DNA of 64,000 bases. It comes from Enterobacteriaceae bacterium RIT693 (lineage in GTDB: Bacteria > Pseudomonadota > Gammaproteobacteria > Enterobacterales > Enterobacteriaceae). The stretch is from positions 62,001 to 126,000 of the forward strand of contig WJYK01000008.1 in NCBI GenBank assembly GCA_009668225.1. Reading direction: 5' to 3'. Made by a program: the position numbers and the translations under genes. Positions 1 through 9,469 of this stretch are shown piece after piece; positions within the stretch are counted from its first letter, which is position 1, and the number at the start of each line of letters is the position of its first letter. The notes under the pieces were generated by a model. The model did not search any database. It was not told where the DNA came from and saw only the letters and a list, made by a program, of their open reading frames with translations.

Positions 1-497
1 CGTCCATCAAGGCCGCGATGTTCGCCACCCTGCCCGACGGCAGCCGGCTGCCGCGCCATCGTGACCCGTACGCCGGTTCGCTGCGTTTTCACTTAGGGCT
101 GTCAACTCCCAATGACGATCGCTGCTTTATTGAAGTAGACGGCAAACGCTACAGCTGGCGCGATGGCGAAGGCGTGCTGTTTGACGAGACCTATATTCAC
201 TACGCGGAAAATACCAGCGGCGAGAACCGGCTGATCCTGTTTTGCGATGTGGAAAGACCAATGCGTTACCGCTGGGCTCAGGCGGTTAACCACTGGCTTG
301 GGCGCAATTTGATGAGCGCCGCGTCTGCGCCAAACGATGAAAATGACCGCATCGGCGGCATAAACCGCGCCTTCCGCTACATCTATCAGATTCGTATCGT
401 CGGGAAGAAGCTAAAAAGCTGGAATAAGACGGTGTACTACATCGTTAAATGGCTGCTGTTTGGCGGAATTGCGGTGCTCATCTGGCGGGCGTTTTAA
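1..497 (+). CDS. lpxO: LpxO-like Fe(II)/2-oxoglutarate lipid A 2-hydroxylase (3' part)
   Basis: The frame is already open at the left edge of the window, reading S-I-K-A-A-M from base 3, so the start lies outside. LpxO hydroxylates a secondary acyl chain of lipid A at the inner membrane using O2 and 2-oxoglutarate. Visible hallmarks of the aspartyl/asparaginyl hydroxylase fold are RHRDPYAGSLRFHLGL (His and Asp iron ligands, then the 2-oxoglutarate region), the segment SWRDGEGVLFDETYIHYAEN with the distal His ligand, and a C-terminal hydrophobic anchor (VKWLLFGGIAVLIW). About 165 residues are present of roughly 300 in the family, that is, the catalytic half and the C-terminal anchor. Nothing in the visible part is broken. 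Family assignment is confident. The acyl chain modified cannot be read from sequence. Confidence 0.88.
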   Translation, partial: SIKAAMFATLPDGSRLPRHRDPYAGSLRFHLGLSTPNDDRCFIEVDGKRYSWRDGEGVLFDETYIHYAENTSGENRLILFCDVERPMRYRWAQAVNHWLGRNLMSAASAPNDENDRIGGINRAFRYIYQIRIVGKKLKSWNKTVYYIVKWLLFGGIAVLIWRAF

Positions 498-506
498 CTA
501 AAAAAT

Positions 507-527
507 GAGGCCTCCAAAAAGAGGCCT
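507..527 (-). terminator. Hairpin with T-run on the minus strand
   Basis: The arms AGGCCTC and GAGGCCT are separated by a 6-base loop. Read on the minus strand the hairpin is followed by CATTTTTTAG, which fits an intrinsic terminator for leftward transcription (from the DoxX gene or beyond). It also sits 10 bases after the lpxO stop, but has no T-run in the lpxO direction. Confidence 0.5.
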
Positions 528-612
528 GAGACTGCTGACAAAGTTCATTGCTCTAAAAAAGTCCGAACCCAGGTCTAATAAAAACAATGAATAATGTTCT
601 CTGGTTTGCCCC

Positions 613-677
613 AAACAGTCGAAAACCACGTTTTTCGGCTGTTTGTCATCAATCTGAGGCCTCCGGATAAGAGGCCT
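613..677. repeat. Two adjacent hairpins, one repeating the 507-527 palindrome
   Basis: Bases 613-644 form a hairpin of about 13 pairs with a 5-base loop (AAACAGTCGAAAA against TTTTTCGGCTGTTT). Bases 657-677 form a second hairpin with the same AGGCCTC/GAGGCCT arms as at 508-527 but a different loop (cggataa). The convergent lpxO/DoxX spacer therefore holds three stem-loops. They may simply be transcription ends for both genes. No T-run follows the two inner hairpins. Confidence 0.45.
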
Positions 678-690
678 CTGGCAAAGCCTA

Positions 691-1095
691 TTACCGTAGT
701 TGACGCTGCAGGCGGCGCGTATCAAAGCTCAGAGACGTCGCTCCCAGCGCTGAGATTTGCAGCAGCCCCGAAGCAATCATCAGGTTTTTCAGGAAGTGCA
801 GCAGGGTGTTCTGGTCGGCAAAGTTGTGGTGGAAAAACACCGCCGTCGCCACGGTGAACACGGCCAGCAGCGCCGAAATGAGTCGTGTACGGTAGCCCAC
901 CAGCAGCAGGATGCCGCCTCCAACCTCAGCCGCCAGGGCAATAAGGTACCCGAGTAACGGGAACGGCAGCCCTACCGAGGCAATATAGCCCTGTGTCGCC
1001 TCAGGCGTAGCGATTTTCCCCAGTCCGCTGATGATAAAAATCGCGGCAATCACGATGCGACCCACGGTCGCGAAGTTAGTAGCGTATCTGTCCAT
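691..1095 (-). CDS. DoxX-family integral membrane protein
   Basis: A 134-residue protein of the DoxX/SURF4-like family (YphA, YqjF type) with four predicted membrane segments: about residues 8-27 (VGRIVIAAIFIISGLGKIA), 45-66, 70-90 and 100-118. The first helix carries the family's conserved ISGLGKI motif. Members are inner-membrane proteins, and some have been linked to thiol-oxidant or redox homeostasis. The biochemical role of this subgroup is not settled. It lies 40 bases downstream of azoR on the same strand, so the two could be one transcript, which would fit a quinone/redox stress context. That link is inference. Confidence 0.8.
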   Translation of the reverse strand: MDRYATNFATVGRIVIAAIFIISGLGKIATPEATQGYIASVGLPFPLLGYLIALAAEVGGGILLLVGYRTRLISALLAVFTVATAVFFHHNFADQNTLLHFLKNLMIASGLLQISALGATSLSFDTRRLQRQLR

Positions 1096-1135
1096 CAGGA
1101 TTTCCCGTTAAATTGATTGATGCGCGGTGTCGTTA

Positions 1136-1747
1136 TCAGGACAGCGCGGCAATCTGGCCTTTTGCATCGGCGAGCGCGGCATTTTTCGCTTCGTCGCCAC
1201 GGTTTAAGTTTTCAGCGCGGATAATCGTCACGTCGGTCAGGCCAATAAAGCCCAGCACCACTTTCAGATAAGACTCCTGATGCTCCAGGAAAGCCGCCGG
1301 GCTGTCGCCGGTGTACTGGCCGCCGCGTGAAGAGGCGATAAACACTTTTTTGCCTTTTGGCAACAGGCCCTCAGGGCCGTTTGCGCCGTACCGGAAAGTC
1401 CGCCCGGCCACGCAGACGCGGTCAATCCACGCCTTGAGCTGGGAAGGAATGGAGAAGTTGTACATCGGCACGCCGATGACAATCACGTCGGCAGCGAACA
1501 GATCGTCGATGAACGCCCCGCCGGCGGCCAGGTCTTCGCCCAGCGCCGCGTCGGTCACTTCTGCACCCTGGAAAGCGGCAATGTGCTTGTCCGACAGGTG
1601 CTGAGCCGGTGACTGAACCAGGTCGCGGTAAATCACGGTCGCACCGGGGTGCAGCGTTTTCTGGCGAGCAACAATCTCCGCCGACAGCTGGCGGCTGACG
1701 GAGTAGCCGCCAAGAACACTGGTATCAATATGCAGAATAGTCGACAT
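1136..1747 (-). CDS. azoR: FMN-dependent NADH:quinone/azo reductase
   Basis: The 203-residue product matches E. coli AzoR (about 201 residues). AzoR is a cytoplasmic homodimeric flavodoxin-fold enzyme that reduces quinones and azo compounds by two-electron transfer from NADH. Visible motifs are the N-terminal phosphate-binding segment ILHIDTSVLGGYSVSRQLS, the FMN-binding PMYNFSIPSQLKAWIDRV around residues 95-112, and SSRGGQYTG around 140. The ATG at 1747 is chosen because GAGG lies 8 bases upstream and the protein then begins MSTILHIDTS as in the family; an in-frame upstream extension to 1831 is not conserved-looking. The gene is divergent from a LysR-type gene at 2003, the usual arrangement for a regulator and its target. 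Confidence 0.92.
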   Translation of the reverse strand: MSTILHIDTSVLGGYSVSRQLSAEIVARQKTLHPGATVIYRDLVQSPAQHLSDKHIAAFQGAEVTDAALGEDLAAGGAFIDDLFAADVIVIGVPMYNFSIPSQLKAWIDRVCVAGRTFRYGANGPEGLLPKGKKVFIASSRGGQYTGDSPAAFLEHQESYLKVVLGFIGLTDVTIIRAENLNRGDEAKNAALADAKGQIAALS

Positions 1748-2002
1748 CGTTTTAGCCTCGGAAATAGAGCGTTGTTTAGGGGTTAAGCGCGTAAAGAGTT
1801 TTTTAAAAGCCGTTAACATAGCGGTGCTCAATCTTCAGAATTCGCTGAACATGGCAGCCACTATGCCATCGCCTTCCCTACCCGAATAGCCGTTATATTT
1901 CGATGCAACCCATCGCCACAGCCGATACATCATCCCCGATGACAAAGGCCGAACGACGGGCTATATTGCGCTTCACCCGGTCACCGCTAAGCAGGAACTC
2001 CG

Positions 2003-2938
2003 ATGCTGGATGGTATTTCGCTCGATCAACTTCGCACCTTTATCGCCGCCGTCGACGAAGGCAGCTTCTCTGCGGCCGCCCGCAAAATGTATAGAGCCCA
2101 GTCGGTGATCAGCGATTTGATCAGGGGACTGGAAGCGCAAATTGGCGTGCAGCTGTTCGACCGCTCTGGCCGGTATCCCAGGCTCACGCCAGAGGGTGAG
2201 GTGCTGCTGGCCGACGCCCGTGGCATTGTTTCTCGCGTTGATTTTATGAAGGCTCGGGCGCGGGGAATGTCGTCGGGGCTGGAGTCCGAACTGTCGGTAG
2301 TGGTGGATGTTTTCTTCCCGCTGGAGGCAATGACCTCGGCGGCAAAGGCCTTCCGCGAACAGTTTCCCGGCACGCCGCTGCGCCTGTTTGTTGAGGCGCT
2401 TGGCGGCGGCTATAAGCCCGTGCTTAACGGCAGCGCGGGCATTGGCATTCTCGGTTCACTGCCGGATATGCCTGCGTCGTTAACCGGAGAGCGCCTGACC
2501 GGGGTCTCGCTGGTGATGGTCGCCGCTCCCGACCATCCGCTGGCGCAGTTCGAAGGCATGGTACCAAAGGCCGAACTCACCAAACACGTTCAGCTGGTGC
2601 TGACCGACCGCTCCGAGCTTTCCAAAGGTAAAGAGTTTGGCGTGATGTCGCCCTCCACCTGGCGGCTGGGGGATCTGCTTGCCAAACATGCCTTTTTGCT
2701 CGACGGCCTCGGCTGGGGCAGCATGCCGTCGCACGTTGTGGAGCGGGATATTCGCGAAGGGCGACTGGTGCGGCTGAACATTGAGGATGTGCCGCCGGGC
2801 GGCCTCGCGCTGCCGATGTTCGGCGTCTACCCCATAGCCTCTCCACCCGGCCCCGCCGGGCGCTGGCTGATTGAGAGACTCAAAAACCTGTGTCCGGCTA
2901 AACTGGCCGCCGGTTTACCTAAAACTAGCGACGAATAA
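2003..2938 (+). CDS. LysR-family transcriptional regulator (probable azoR regulator)
   Basis: A 311-residue LysR-type regulator. The winged helix-turn-helix spans about residues 5-62 (LDQLRTFIAAVDEGSFSAAA through LFDRSGRYPRLTPEG), followed by the two-lobed periplasmic-binding-like effector domain. AGGA lies 7 bases before the ATG. It is divergent from azoR across a 255-base spacer that probably contains both promoters, so regulation of azoR/DoxX by a quinone-like or oxidant signal is the simplest guess. No clear T-N11-A palindrome was picked out in the spacer. Its 3' end overlaps the convergent GNAT gene by 14 bases. Confidence 0.85.
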   Translation: MLDGISLDQLRTFIAAVDEGSFSAAARKMYRAQSVISDLIRGLEAQIGVQLFDRSGRYPRLTPEGEVLLADARGIVSRVDFMKARARGMSSGLESELSVVVDVFFPLEAMTSAAKAFREQFPGTPLRLFVEALGGGYKPVLNGSAGIGILGSLPDMPASLTGERLTGVSLVMVAAPDHPLAQFEGMVPKAELTKHVQLVLTDRSELSKGKEFGVMSPSTWRLGDLLAKHAFLLDGLGWGSMPSHVVERDIREGRLVRLNIEDVPPGGLALPMFGVYPIASPPGPAGRWLIERLKNLCPAKLAAGLPKTSDE

Positions 2939-3371
2939 ACAACCGGTGAGTCACCCTCTCCTCACCGGAAATGGCCTGAAACCCGGCTGCCTCATAAAAA
3001 TGAAAGGCGTGTTCGGGGGCATGAGTGTTGTAAAAATCGAACCAGCCATGCCCGCCAGAAAGTAAGGCCTGCAGCAGTTGCTGCCCTACCCCTTTCCCCC
3101 GCCAGGCCGGGCTAAGGTACAGGTGTCGAATACGTCCCGCACGCTCATCTTCTGAAAACGGGTCGCGATTAAGGCCGCCAATGCCGACCAGTTCTTCACC
3201 GGCAAAGATACCCAGCAATTTTTCTCCGGGGGCGTTAAAACGGTTATCCCCGCTAAGCCAGTTGGCTTCAAGACGCCGCAGCATATTGAAGTTCTCCGCG
3301 ATGCTTTGCGCTTTTAGCGAAGCAAATCCGTCATTGTCGGGCATCACCGGTATTATTTGCATCGCGGGCAT
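2925..3371 (-). CDS. GNAT-family N-acetyltransferase
   Basis: A 148-residue single-domain GNAT enzyme, expected to move an acetyl group from acetyl-CoA to an amine. The acetyl-CoA pyrophosphate-binding motif is visible as LSPAWRGKGVGQQLLQAL at about residues 86-103, and the C-terminal motif as HAFHFYEAAGFQAI at about 121-134. The ATG at 3371 has AGGGG 7 bases upstream. It starts 24 bases after the stop of the kinase-like gene on the same strand and may be co-transcribed with it. The substrate is unknown. Confidence 0.8.
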   Translation of the reverse strand: MPAMQIIPVMPDNDGFASLKAQSIAENFNMLRRLEANWLSGDNRFNAPGEKLLGIFAGEELVGIGGLNRDPFSEDERAGRIRHLYLSPAWRGKGVGQQLLQALLSGGHGWFDFYNTHAPEHAFHFYEAAGFQAISGEERVTHRLFIRR

Positions 3372-3395
3372 GATAAGCCCCTATGAAGCCGGAGA

Positions 3396-4052
<657 letters not shown>

Positions 4053-4147
4053 TTAAGTAGAGATAACGGGATTCTGGTTCCGCTGCACATCCCATCGGGC
4101 ATCTTTCGTTACCAGAAAAATTCCTGCCGCCCCGTTCCAAACGGCAT

Positions 4148-4166
4148 GAGATCGATTATCATTCCC
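4148..4166. promoter_or_regulatory. Candidate Fur box
   Basis: About 13 of 19 positions match the Fur consensus, centred on GATTATCATTC. It lies some 32-50 bases upstream of the iron-type binding-protein gene at 4198, the right place for iron-dependent repression. Confidence 0.6.
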
Positions 4167-4197
4167 TTCCAAAATTTTTCCGTTTTTAAGGTCACCC

Positions 4198-5328
4198 ATG
4201 TTCACAGTGTTTACCGCCAAAGCTCGCTGGCTGCTCGCTGCCGTTGCGTTGTTGAGCTGTGCTGCCCATGCCGCACCGATTGTTGTTACCGACGTAGCGG
4301 GCCGGGAAGTGACGCTGCCGCATCCGGCCAAACGTGTAATGCTGGCCGATGCACGAGCCCTGCTGGCGCTCAACATTATTCATCCGAAGGATCCGCTGGA
4401 AAACATCATTGCCTGGGATAACTCGCTGAAAACCAAAGCGCCTGACCTGGCGGATGCCTACGCGAGAAAATTCCCACAGGTGAGCAAAATCACGATGTTT
4501 GAAAACCCGTACTACACGGATTTCAGCGTCGAAAAAGCGGTTACGCTGCAGCCTGATTTGATCATTTTTGATATCGGCGTGCTGGCCAAGCTGAAAAACA
4601 GCGGCGTCCTGAGCCAGCTGGAAAAAGTCGGCATTCCGGTGCTGATTATCGACTTCCGCCAGCAGCCGCTGACCAATACTCTGCCGAGCATTGAACTGCT
4701 GGGCAAAGTGTTTGATGAGCAGAAAAACGCGGACGCTTTTATTCAACACTACCAGCAGCGAATGAACCTGGTGCGCGAGCGCGTTGCCACGCTGAAGCCA
4801 GAGCAGCGCCCAAGCGTATTTATTGAACGCGCTGCCGGTATCCGCGGCGATGAATGCTGCCAGACCTTCGGCAAAGGCAGCTACGGCCAGTTTATTGATA
4901 CCGCCGGCGGCAACAACGTGGGCAGCAAACTGTTCCCGGAAATGAGCGGCCAGGTGAATACCGAGCAGGTTATCACCAGCAACCCGGATTTTTACCTGAT
5001 GACCGGCGCCGACTGGAACCGCGGAAACCGTGCGCCCAAGGCTGTGCCGCTGGGTTATATGGCCGACAAAGCCGTTGCCGAACAAAAGCTGAAAGGGCTA
5101 ATGAACCGCACCGGGATTAACGTGCTGACGGCGGTCAAAGAGAAACGCGTGATGGCGATTTACCATCAATTCTACGATTCTCCGCTGAACTATATTGCGG
5201 TAGAAACCATCGCTAAGTTCCTGCATCCCGATCTGTTCAAAGACATCGATCCACAGGCCGATATTGAGCAGGTTCACAAGCAGTTCACCGCCCTGGACTA
5301 CAGCGGCGTCTTCTGGGTTACCCCATAA
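4198..5328 (+). CDS. Periplasmic iron-chelate ABC-type binding protein
   Basis: A 376-residue class III (BtuF/FepB-like) periplasmic binding protein. The first 27 residues form a Sec signal peptide ending AAHA before APIVVTDVAG. The opening VVTDVAGREVTLPHPAKRVM is the standard start of siderophore and vitamin B12 binding proteins. An adjacent cysteine pair (GDECCQTF, around residue 220) is unusual for the fold. AAGG lies about 6 bases before the ATG. A candidate Fur box precedes it and a FecA-like receptor with its own Fur box follows 166 bases downstream, so the pair probably serves one ferric chelate, perhaps ferric citrate or a hydroxycarboxylate. No permease or ATPase gene is adjacent, so the inner-membrane partner must be elsewhere. 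The ligand is inference. Confidence 0.85.
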   Translation: MFTVFTAKARWLLAAVALLSCAAHAAPIVVTDVAGREVTLPHPAKRVMLADARALLALNIIHPKDPLENIIAWDNSLKTKAPDLADAYARKFPQVSKITMFENPYYTDFSVEKAVTLQPDLIIFDIGVLAKLKNSGVLSQLEKVGIPVLIIDFRQQPLTNTLPSIELLGKVFDEQKNADAFIQHYQQRMNLVRERVATLKPEQRPSVFIERAAGIRGDECCQTFGKGSYGQFIDTAGGNNVGSKLFPEMSGQVNTEQVITSNPDFYLMTGADWNRGNRAPKAVPLGYMADKAVAEQKLKGLMNRTGINVLTAVKEKRVMAIYHQFYDSPLNYIAVETIAKFLHPDLFKDIDPQADIEQVHKQFTALDYSGVFWVTP

Positions 5329-5339
5329 ATCAAAAACAT

Positions 5340-5371
5340 GCCGGGCCACCTCAATGGCTCGGCTTTTTTTG
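5340..5371 (+). terminator. Rho-independent terminator
   Basis: The arms GCCGGGCCA and TGGCTCGGC (one G-T pair) with a 6-base loop are followed by TTTTTTT. It lies 11 bases after the binding-protein stop and separates it from the receptor gene, which has its own Fur box. Confidence 0.85.
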
Positions 5372-5420
5372 CTTACTTTTCGTCTTATCCCGAATTATTC
5401 CGCAACAAAACTATTTACTT

Positions 5421-5439
5421 GAAAATAATTATCATTAAG
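5421..5439. promoter_or_regulatory. Candidate Fur box
   Basis: GAAAATAATTATCATTAAG matches about 14 of 19 Fur consensus positions. It lies about 55-75 bases upstream of the TonB-receptor start, consistent with iron repression of the receptor. Confidence 0.7.
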
Positions 5440-5494
5440 ATTGTCATTTCCAAAAAAACTCATAACAGCAAACCCATGTTGTAAAGGAATGATG

Positions 5495-7627
5495 ATGCGT
5501 CCCCTTTTTCGTGTCTCTCTCGTGGCAAGCGCGATAGCCTTTGCGCTGCCAGCTCTCGCTGCAAATAACACTCAAACTGATAAAACTTCCGCAGAAAAAC
5601 CCGCTGATGACATTACCGTTGTCGGCAACTGGCTGGATAATCCAGACACCAGCACGGTGCTGCTTAACCACCCTGGCGCCCGCTCAATCGTCACCGAGCA
5701 GCAGCTTCATGAGCAGGGCTCAGAGACGCTTGCCGATGCGCTGAAGGGCATTCCTGGCGTGCAGGTGCGTGACAGCAACGGCACCGGCGGCAGTGATATC
5801 TCCCTTAACGTAGGCGTACGTGGCCTGACTTCTCGCCTGTCTCCACGCTCCACCATCCTGATGGACGGCGTTCCGCTGGCGGTTGCGCCATACGGCCAGC
5901 CTCAGCTTTCCATGGCGCCACTGGGCACGGGCAATATCCAATCCATTGACGTGGTTCGCGGCGGCGGCGCGGTGCGTTATGGACCGCAAAACGTGGGCGG
6001 CGTGATTAACTTCGTCACCCGCGACATTCCAAAAGAGTTCGGCGGCACCGTTAGCGCGCAGACTCAGGGCGCCAGCCACGGCGGTCTGAAGACGTTGACC
6101 AGCGCTTCCGTCGGCGGCACGGCGGACAACGGCTTTGGCGCAGAGCTGCTCTATTCCGGCCTGCACGGCCAGGGCTACCGCGAGAGCAACGACAATACCG
6201 ACATCGACGACTTCATGCTGAAGACGAAATATAACTTCACCGATCGCGATGAGCTACAGGCTAACTTCCACTACTATGAAGCACAGTCCGGCATGCCGGG
6301 CGGCCTGACTACCGCGCAATATGCGCAGGATCCTTTCCAGTCTGACCGTCGCTGGGACCGTTTTGAAGGCCGCCGCAAGGACATGTCCTTCAAATACAAG
6401 CACACCGAAGATGACAAAAAGCTGGAAGTCCTGACCTACTTCACCGACAGCTACCGCAGCAGCGATCTGGAGTACTTCAAGGGTAACAAACGCACGCTGA
6501 ACTCCGCACCGCGTAACTACTCGACCTGGGCCATTGAGCCAACCTATTCTCAGCTGTTCCGCTTCTGGGATATGTCTCACGAGGTCACCCTGGGCTACCG
6601 CTACCTGAACGAAACGTCGGACGAGAAGGGCTACCGCACGCCAAAAGCGTATGACCCTGCCACCACCTTTAACAAACCGGAAATGAGCGAATACTATCAG
6701 CACAGCTCCGGCGGTACCGCGGCTAACGCCTTCTATATTGATGATGCAATTAACGTCAGCAACTGGACGATTACGCCGGGCCTGCGCTATGAAAGCATCA
6801 AAACGCACACCAGCGACGCCTTCCAGAACATCGACCGCGAGAAGACCTACAGCGAGCCGCTGCCTTCTCTTAGCGTGATGTACCATATGTCTGATGCCTG
6901 GAAACTGTTCGCCAACGCCAGCACTTCCTTCGGCAGCATGCAGTACTTCCAGCTGACCCGTGGCGGCAGCGGCAACCAGCCAGCAGCCGGCCTGACCCCG
7001 GAAAAAGCGCACACCTATGAGTTTGGTACGCGCTACGACGATACTTCGCTGAAAGCCGAAGCGACGCTGTTCTACATCGATTTCAACGATCAGCTGCAGT
7101 ACATCAACAACATCGTAGGCTGGACGAACCTCGGCGCGACCAAGCATCAGGGCCTGGAACTGGCGCTGAATTACGATCTGAGTGAAGTAAACCGTGCGCT
7201 GGACGGCGTGAGCGTGTACACCACTTACACCTATACCAAAGCCACCAGCGACAAAGGCGACTTCGCCGGTAAAGACCTGCCGTTCTACTCTCGCCAGGTG
7301 TACACCGTGGGTACGCGCTACGCGACCGGCAACTGGGTGTGGAATCTGGACAGCTTCGCGCAGTCTAAGCAGAGCTCTCCGGGTACCGGGCCGAACTACA
7401 TCACCGACGAAAGCGCGGACGGGCAGTTTGGTAACATCGCAGGTTATATGGTGTGGAATATGCGCGGCGAGTACGACTTCGGGCCGTCGCTGTCCCATCT
7501 GAAACTGGGTGCCGGGATTAAAAACCTGTTCGATCAGCGTTATTACACGCGTTCAAACGACAATAACTCCGGTAAATACGTAGGCGAACCACGCACCTTC
7601 TTCGTGCAGGGTTCTCTGGCGTTCTGA
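5495..7627 (+). CDS. FecA-like TonB-dependent ferric chelate receptor
   Basis: A 710-residue outer-membrane receptor. It has a signal peptide (MRPLFRVSLVASAIAFALPALAA, written in two parts here because cleavage is after ALAA), a TonB box region DDITVVG, a plug with VGVRGLTSRLSPRSTILMDG and VVRGGGAVRYGPQNVGGVIN, then a 22-strand barrel ending in the C-terminal Phe (GSLAF). The plug is very close to that of FecA, the ferric dicitrate receptor. It lacks the extra N-terminal signalling domain of E. coli FecA and no fecIR pair is adjacent, so induction by surface signalling is not expected; Fur control is. Three consecutive ATGs occur. The third (5495) is chosen because AAAGGA then sits 6 bases upstream; the first (5489) abuts it. 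Confidence 0.88.
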   Translation: MRPLFRVSLVASAIAFALPALAANNTQTDKTSAEKPADDITVVGNWLDNPDTSTVLLNHPGARSIVTEQQLHEQGSETLADALKGIPGVQVRDSNGTGGSDISLNVGVRGLTSRLSPRSTILMDGVPLAVAPYGQPQLSMAPLGTGNIQSIDVVRGGGAVRYGPQNVGGVINFVTRDIPKEFGGTVSAQTQGASHGGLKTLTSASVGGTADNGFGAELLYSGLHGQGYRESNDNTDIDDFMLKTKYNFTDRDELQANFHYYEAQSGMPGGLTTAQYAQDPFQSDRRWDRFEGRRKDMSFKYKHTEDDKKLEVLTYFTDSYRSSDLEYFKGNKRTLNSAPRNYSTWAIEPTYSQLFRFWDMSHEVTLGYRYLNETSDEKGYRTPKAYDPATTFNKPEMSEYYQHSSGGTAANAFYIDDAINVSNWTITPGLRYESIKTHTSDAFQNIDREKTYSEPLPSLSVMYHMSDAWKLFANASTSFGSMQYFQLTRGGSGNQPAAGLTPEKAHTYEFGTRYDDTSLKAEATLFYIDFNDQLQYINNIVGWTNLGATKHQGLELALNYDLSEVNRALDGVSVYTTYTYTKATSDKGDFAGKDLPFYSRQVYTVGTRYATGNWVWNLDSFAQSKQSSPGTGPNYITDESADGQFGNIAGYMVWNMRGEYDFGPSLSHLKLGAGIKNLFDQRYYTRSNDNNSGKYVGEPRTFFVQGSLAF

Positions 7628-7633
7628 TAAAGA

Positions 7634-7680
7634 CCCTCACCCTAACCCTCTCCCTGGAAGGGAGAGGGCCGGGGTGAGGG
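7634..7680. repeat. REP-like GC-rich hairpin (CCCTCACC family)
   Basis: An inverted repeat: CCCTCACC...CCCTCTCCC, loop, GGGAGAGGG...GGGTGAGGG. It begins 6 bases after the receptor stop. The same sequence family recurs at 18752-18789, 39588-39726 and 50027-50136. A half-copy (CCGGGGTGAGGGG) is left at about 8010-8022, on the far side of the structured repeat at 7691-7945. Confidence 0.85.
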
Positions 7681-7690
7681 TGGAATTGCT

Positions 7691-7945
7691 CCCCGGCTCT
7701 CATCGCCCCCGGTTATGACCCAACTCAGACGGGGTTGAGCTGCCGGGAGCAGCGAAAGAGAGCGATCGTCGGGAACGAATCGCGAACGACCCCGAATGTT
7801 TGGGTGATAGCCGGTCGGTTTACCGCTTCAGTGGCGATGAGCTCGCCGGGCGCCGGGGGTTGTCAGGGGGCATGACGTAATGCCACCTGACACGTTCACC
7901 GTGTGCTGAAAGTGCAGGGAAAACAGATATAAAGGTGAACGGAAC
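7691..7945 (+). repeat. Partial copy of a 574-bp structured repeat element
   Basis: This 255-base stretch is nearly identical, in reverse complement, to 36335-36586. The match includes the end GGTGAACGGAAC. It contains the hairpin 7861-7892 (TGTCAGG...CCTGACA with GGCAT/ATGCC inside), whose arms differ from those of the other copy but still pair. A frame equivalent to a 100-codon frame in the other copy is interrupted by stops here, so it is not annotated as a gene. The rest of the 7628-8026 gap holds only the REP-like hairpin and its half-copy. Confidence 0.85.
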
Positions 7946-8026
7946 AACGACCAGACTTAAGAGCTCCCCTGGAAAATTTTGAAAGGAAAATAGGTATAAC
8001 AGACAGCCTCCGGGGTGAGGGGAAAA

Positions 8027-9469
<1,443 letters not shown>

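Noticed and set aside
594-957. Short plus-strand frames over the DoxX spacer and gene
   Set aside because: Overlap the DoxX coding region antisense or consist of hairpin sequence; low-complexity products.
6254-7498. 414-codon antisense frame over the TonB receptor
   Set aside because: Entirely within a well-supported receptor gene, no ribosome site and no recognisable domain.
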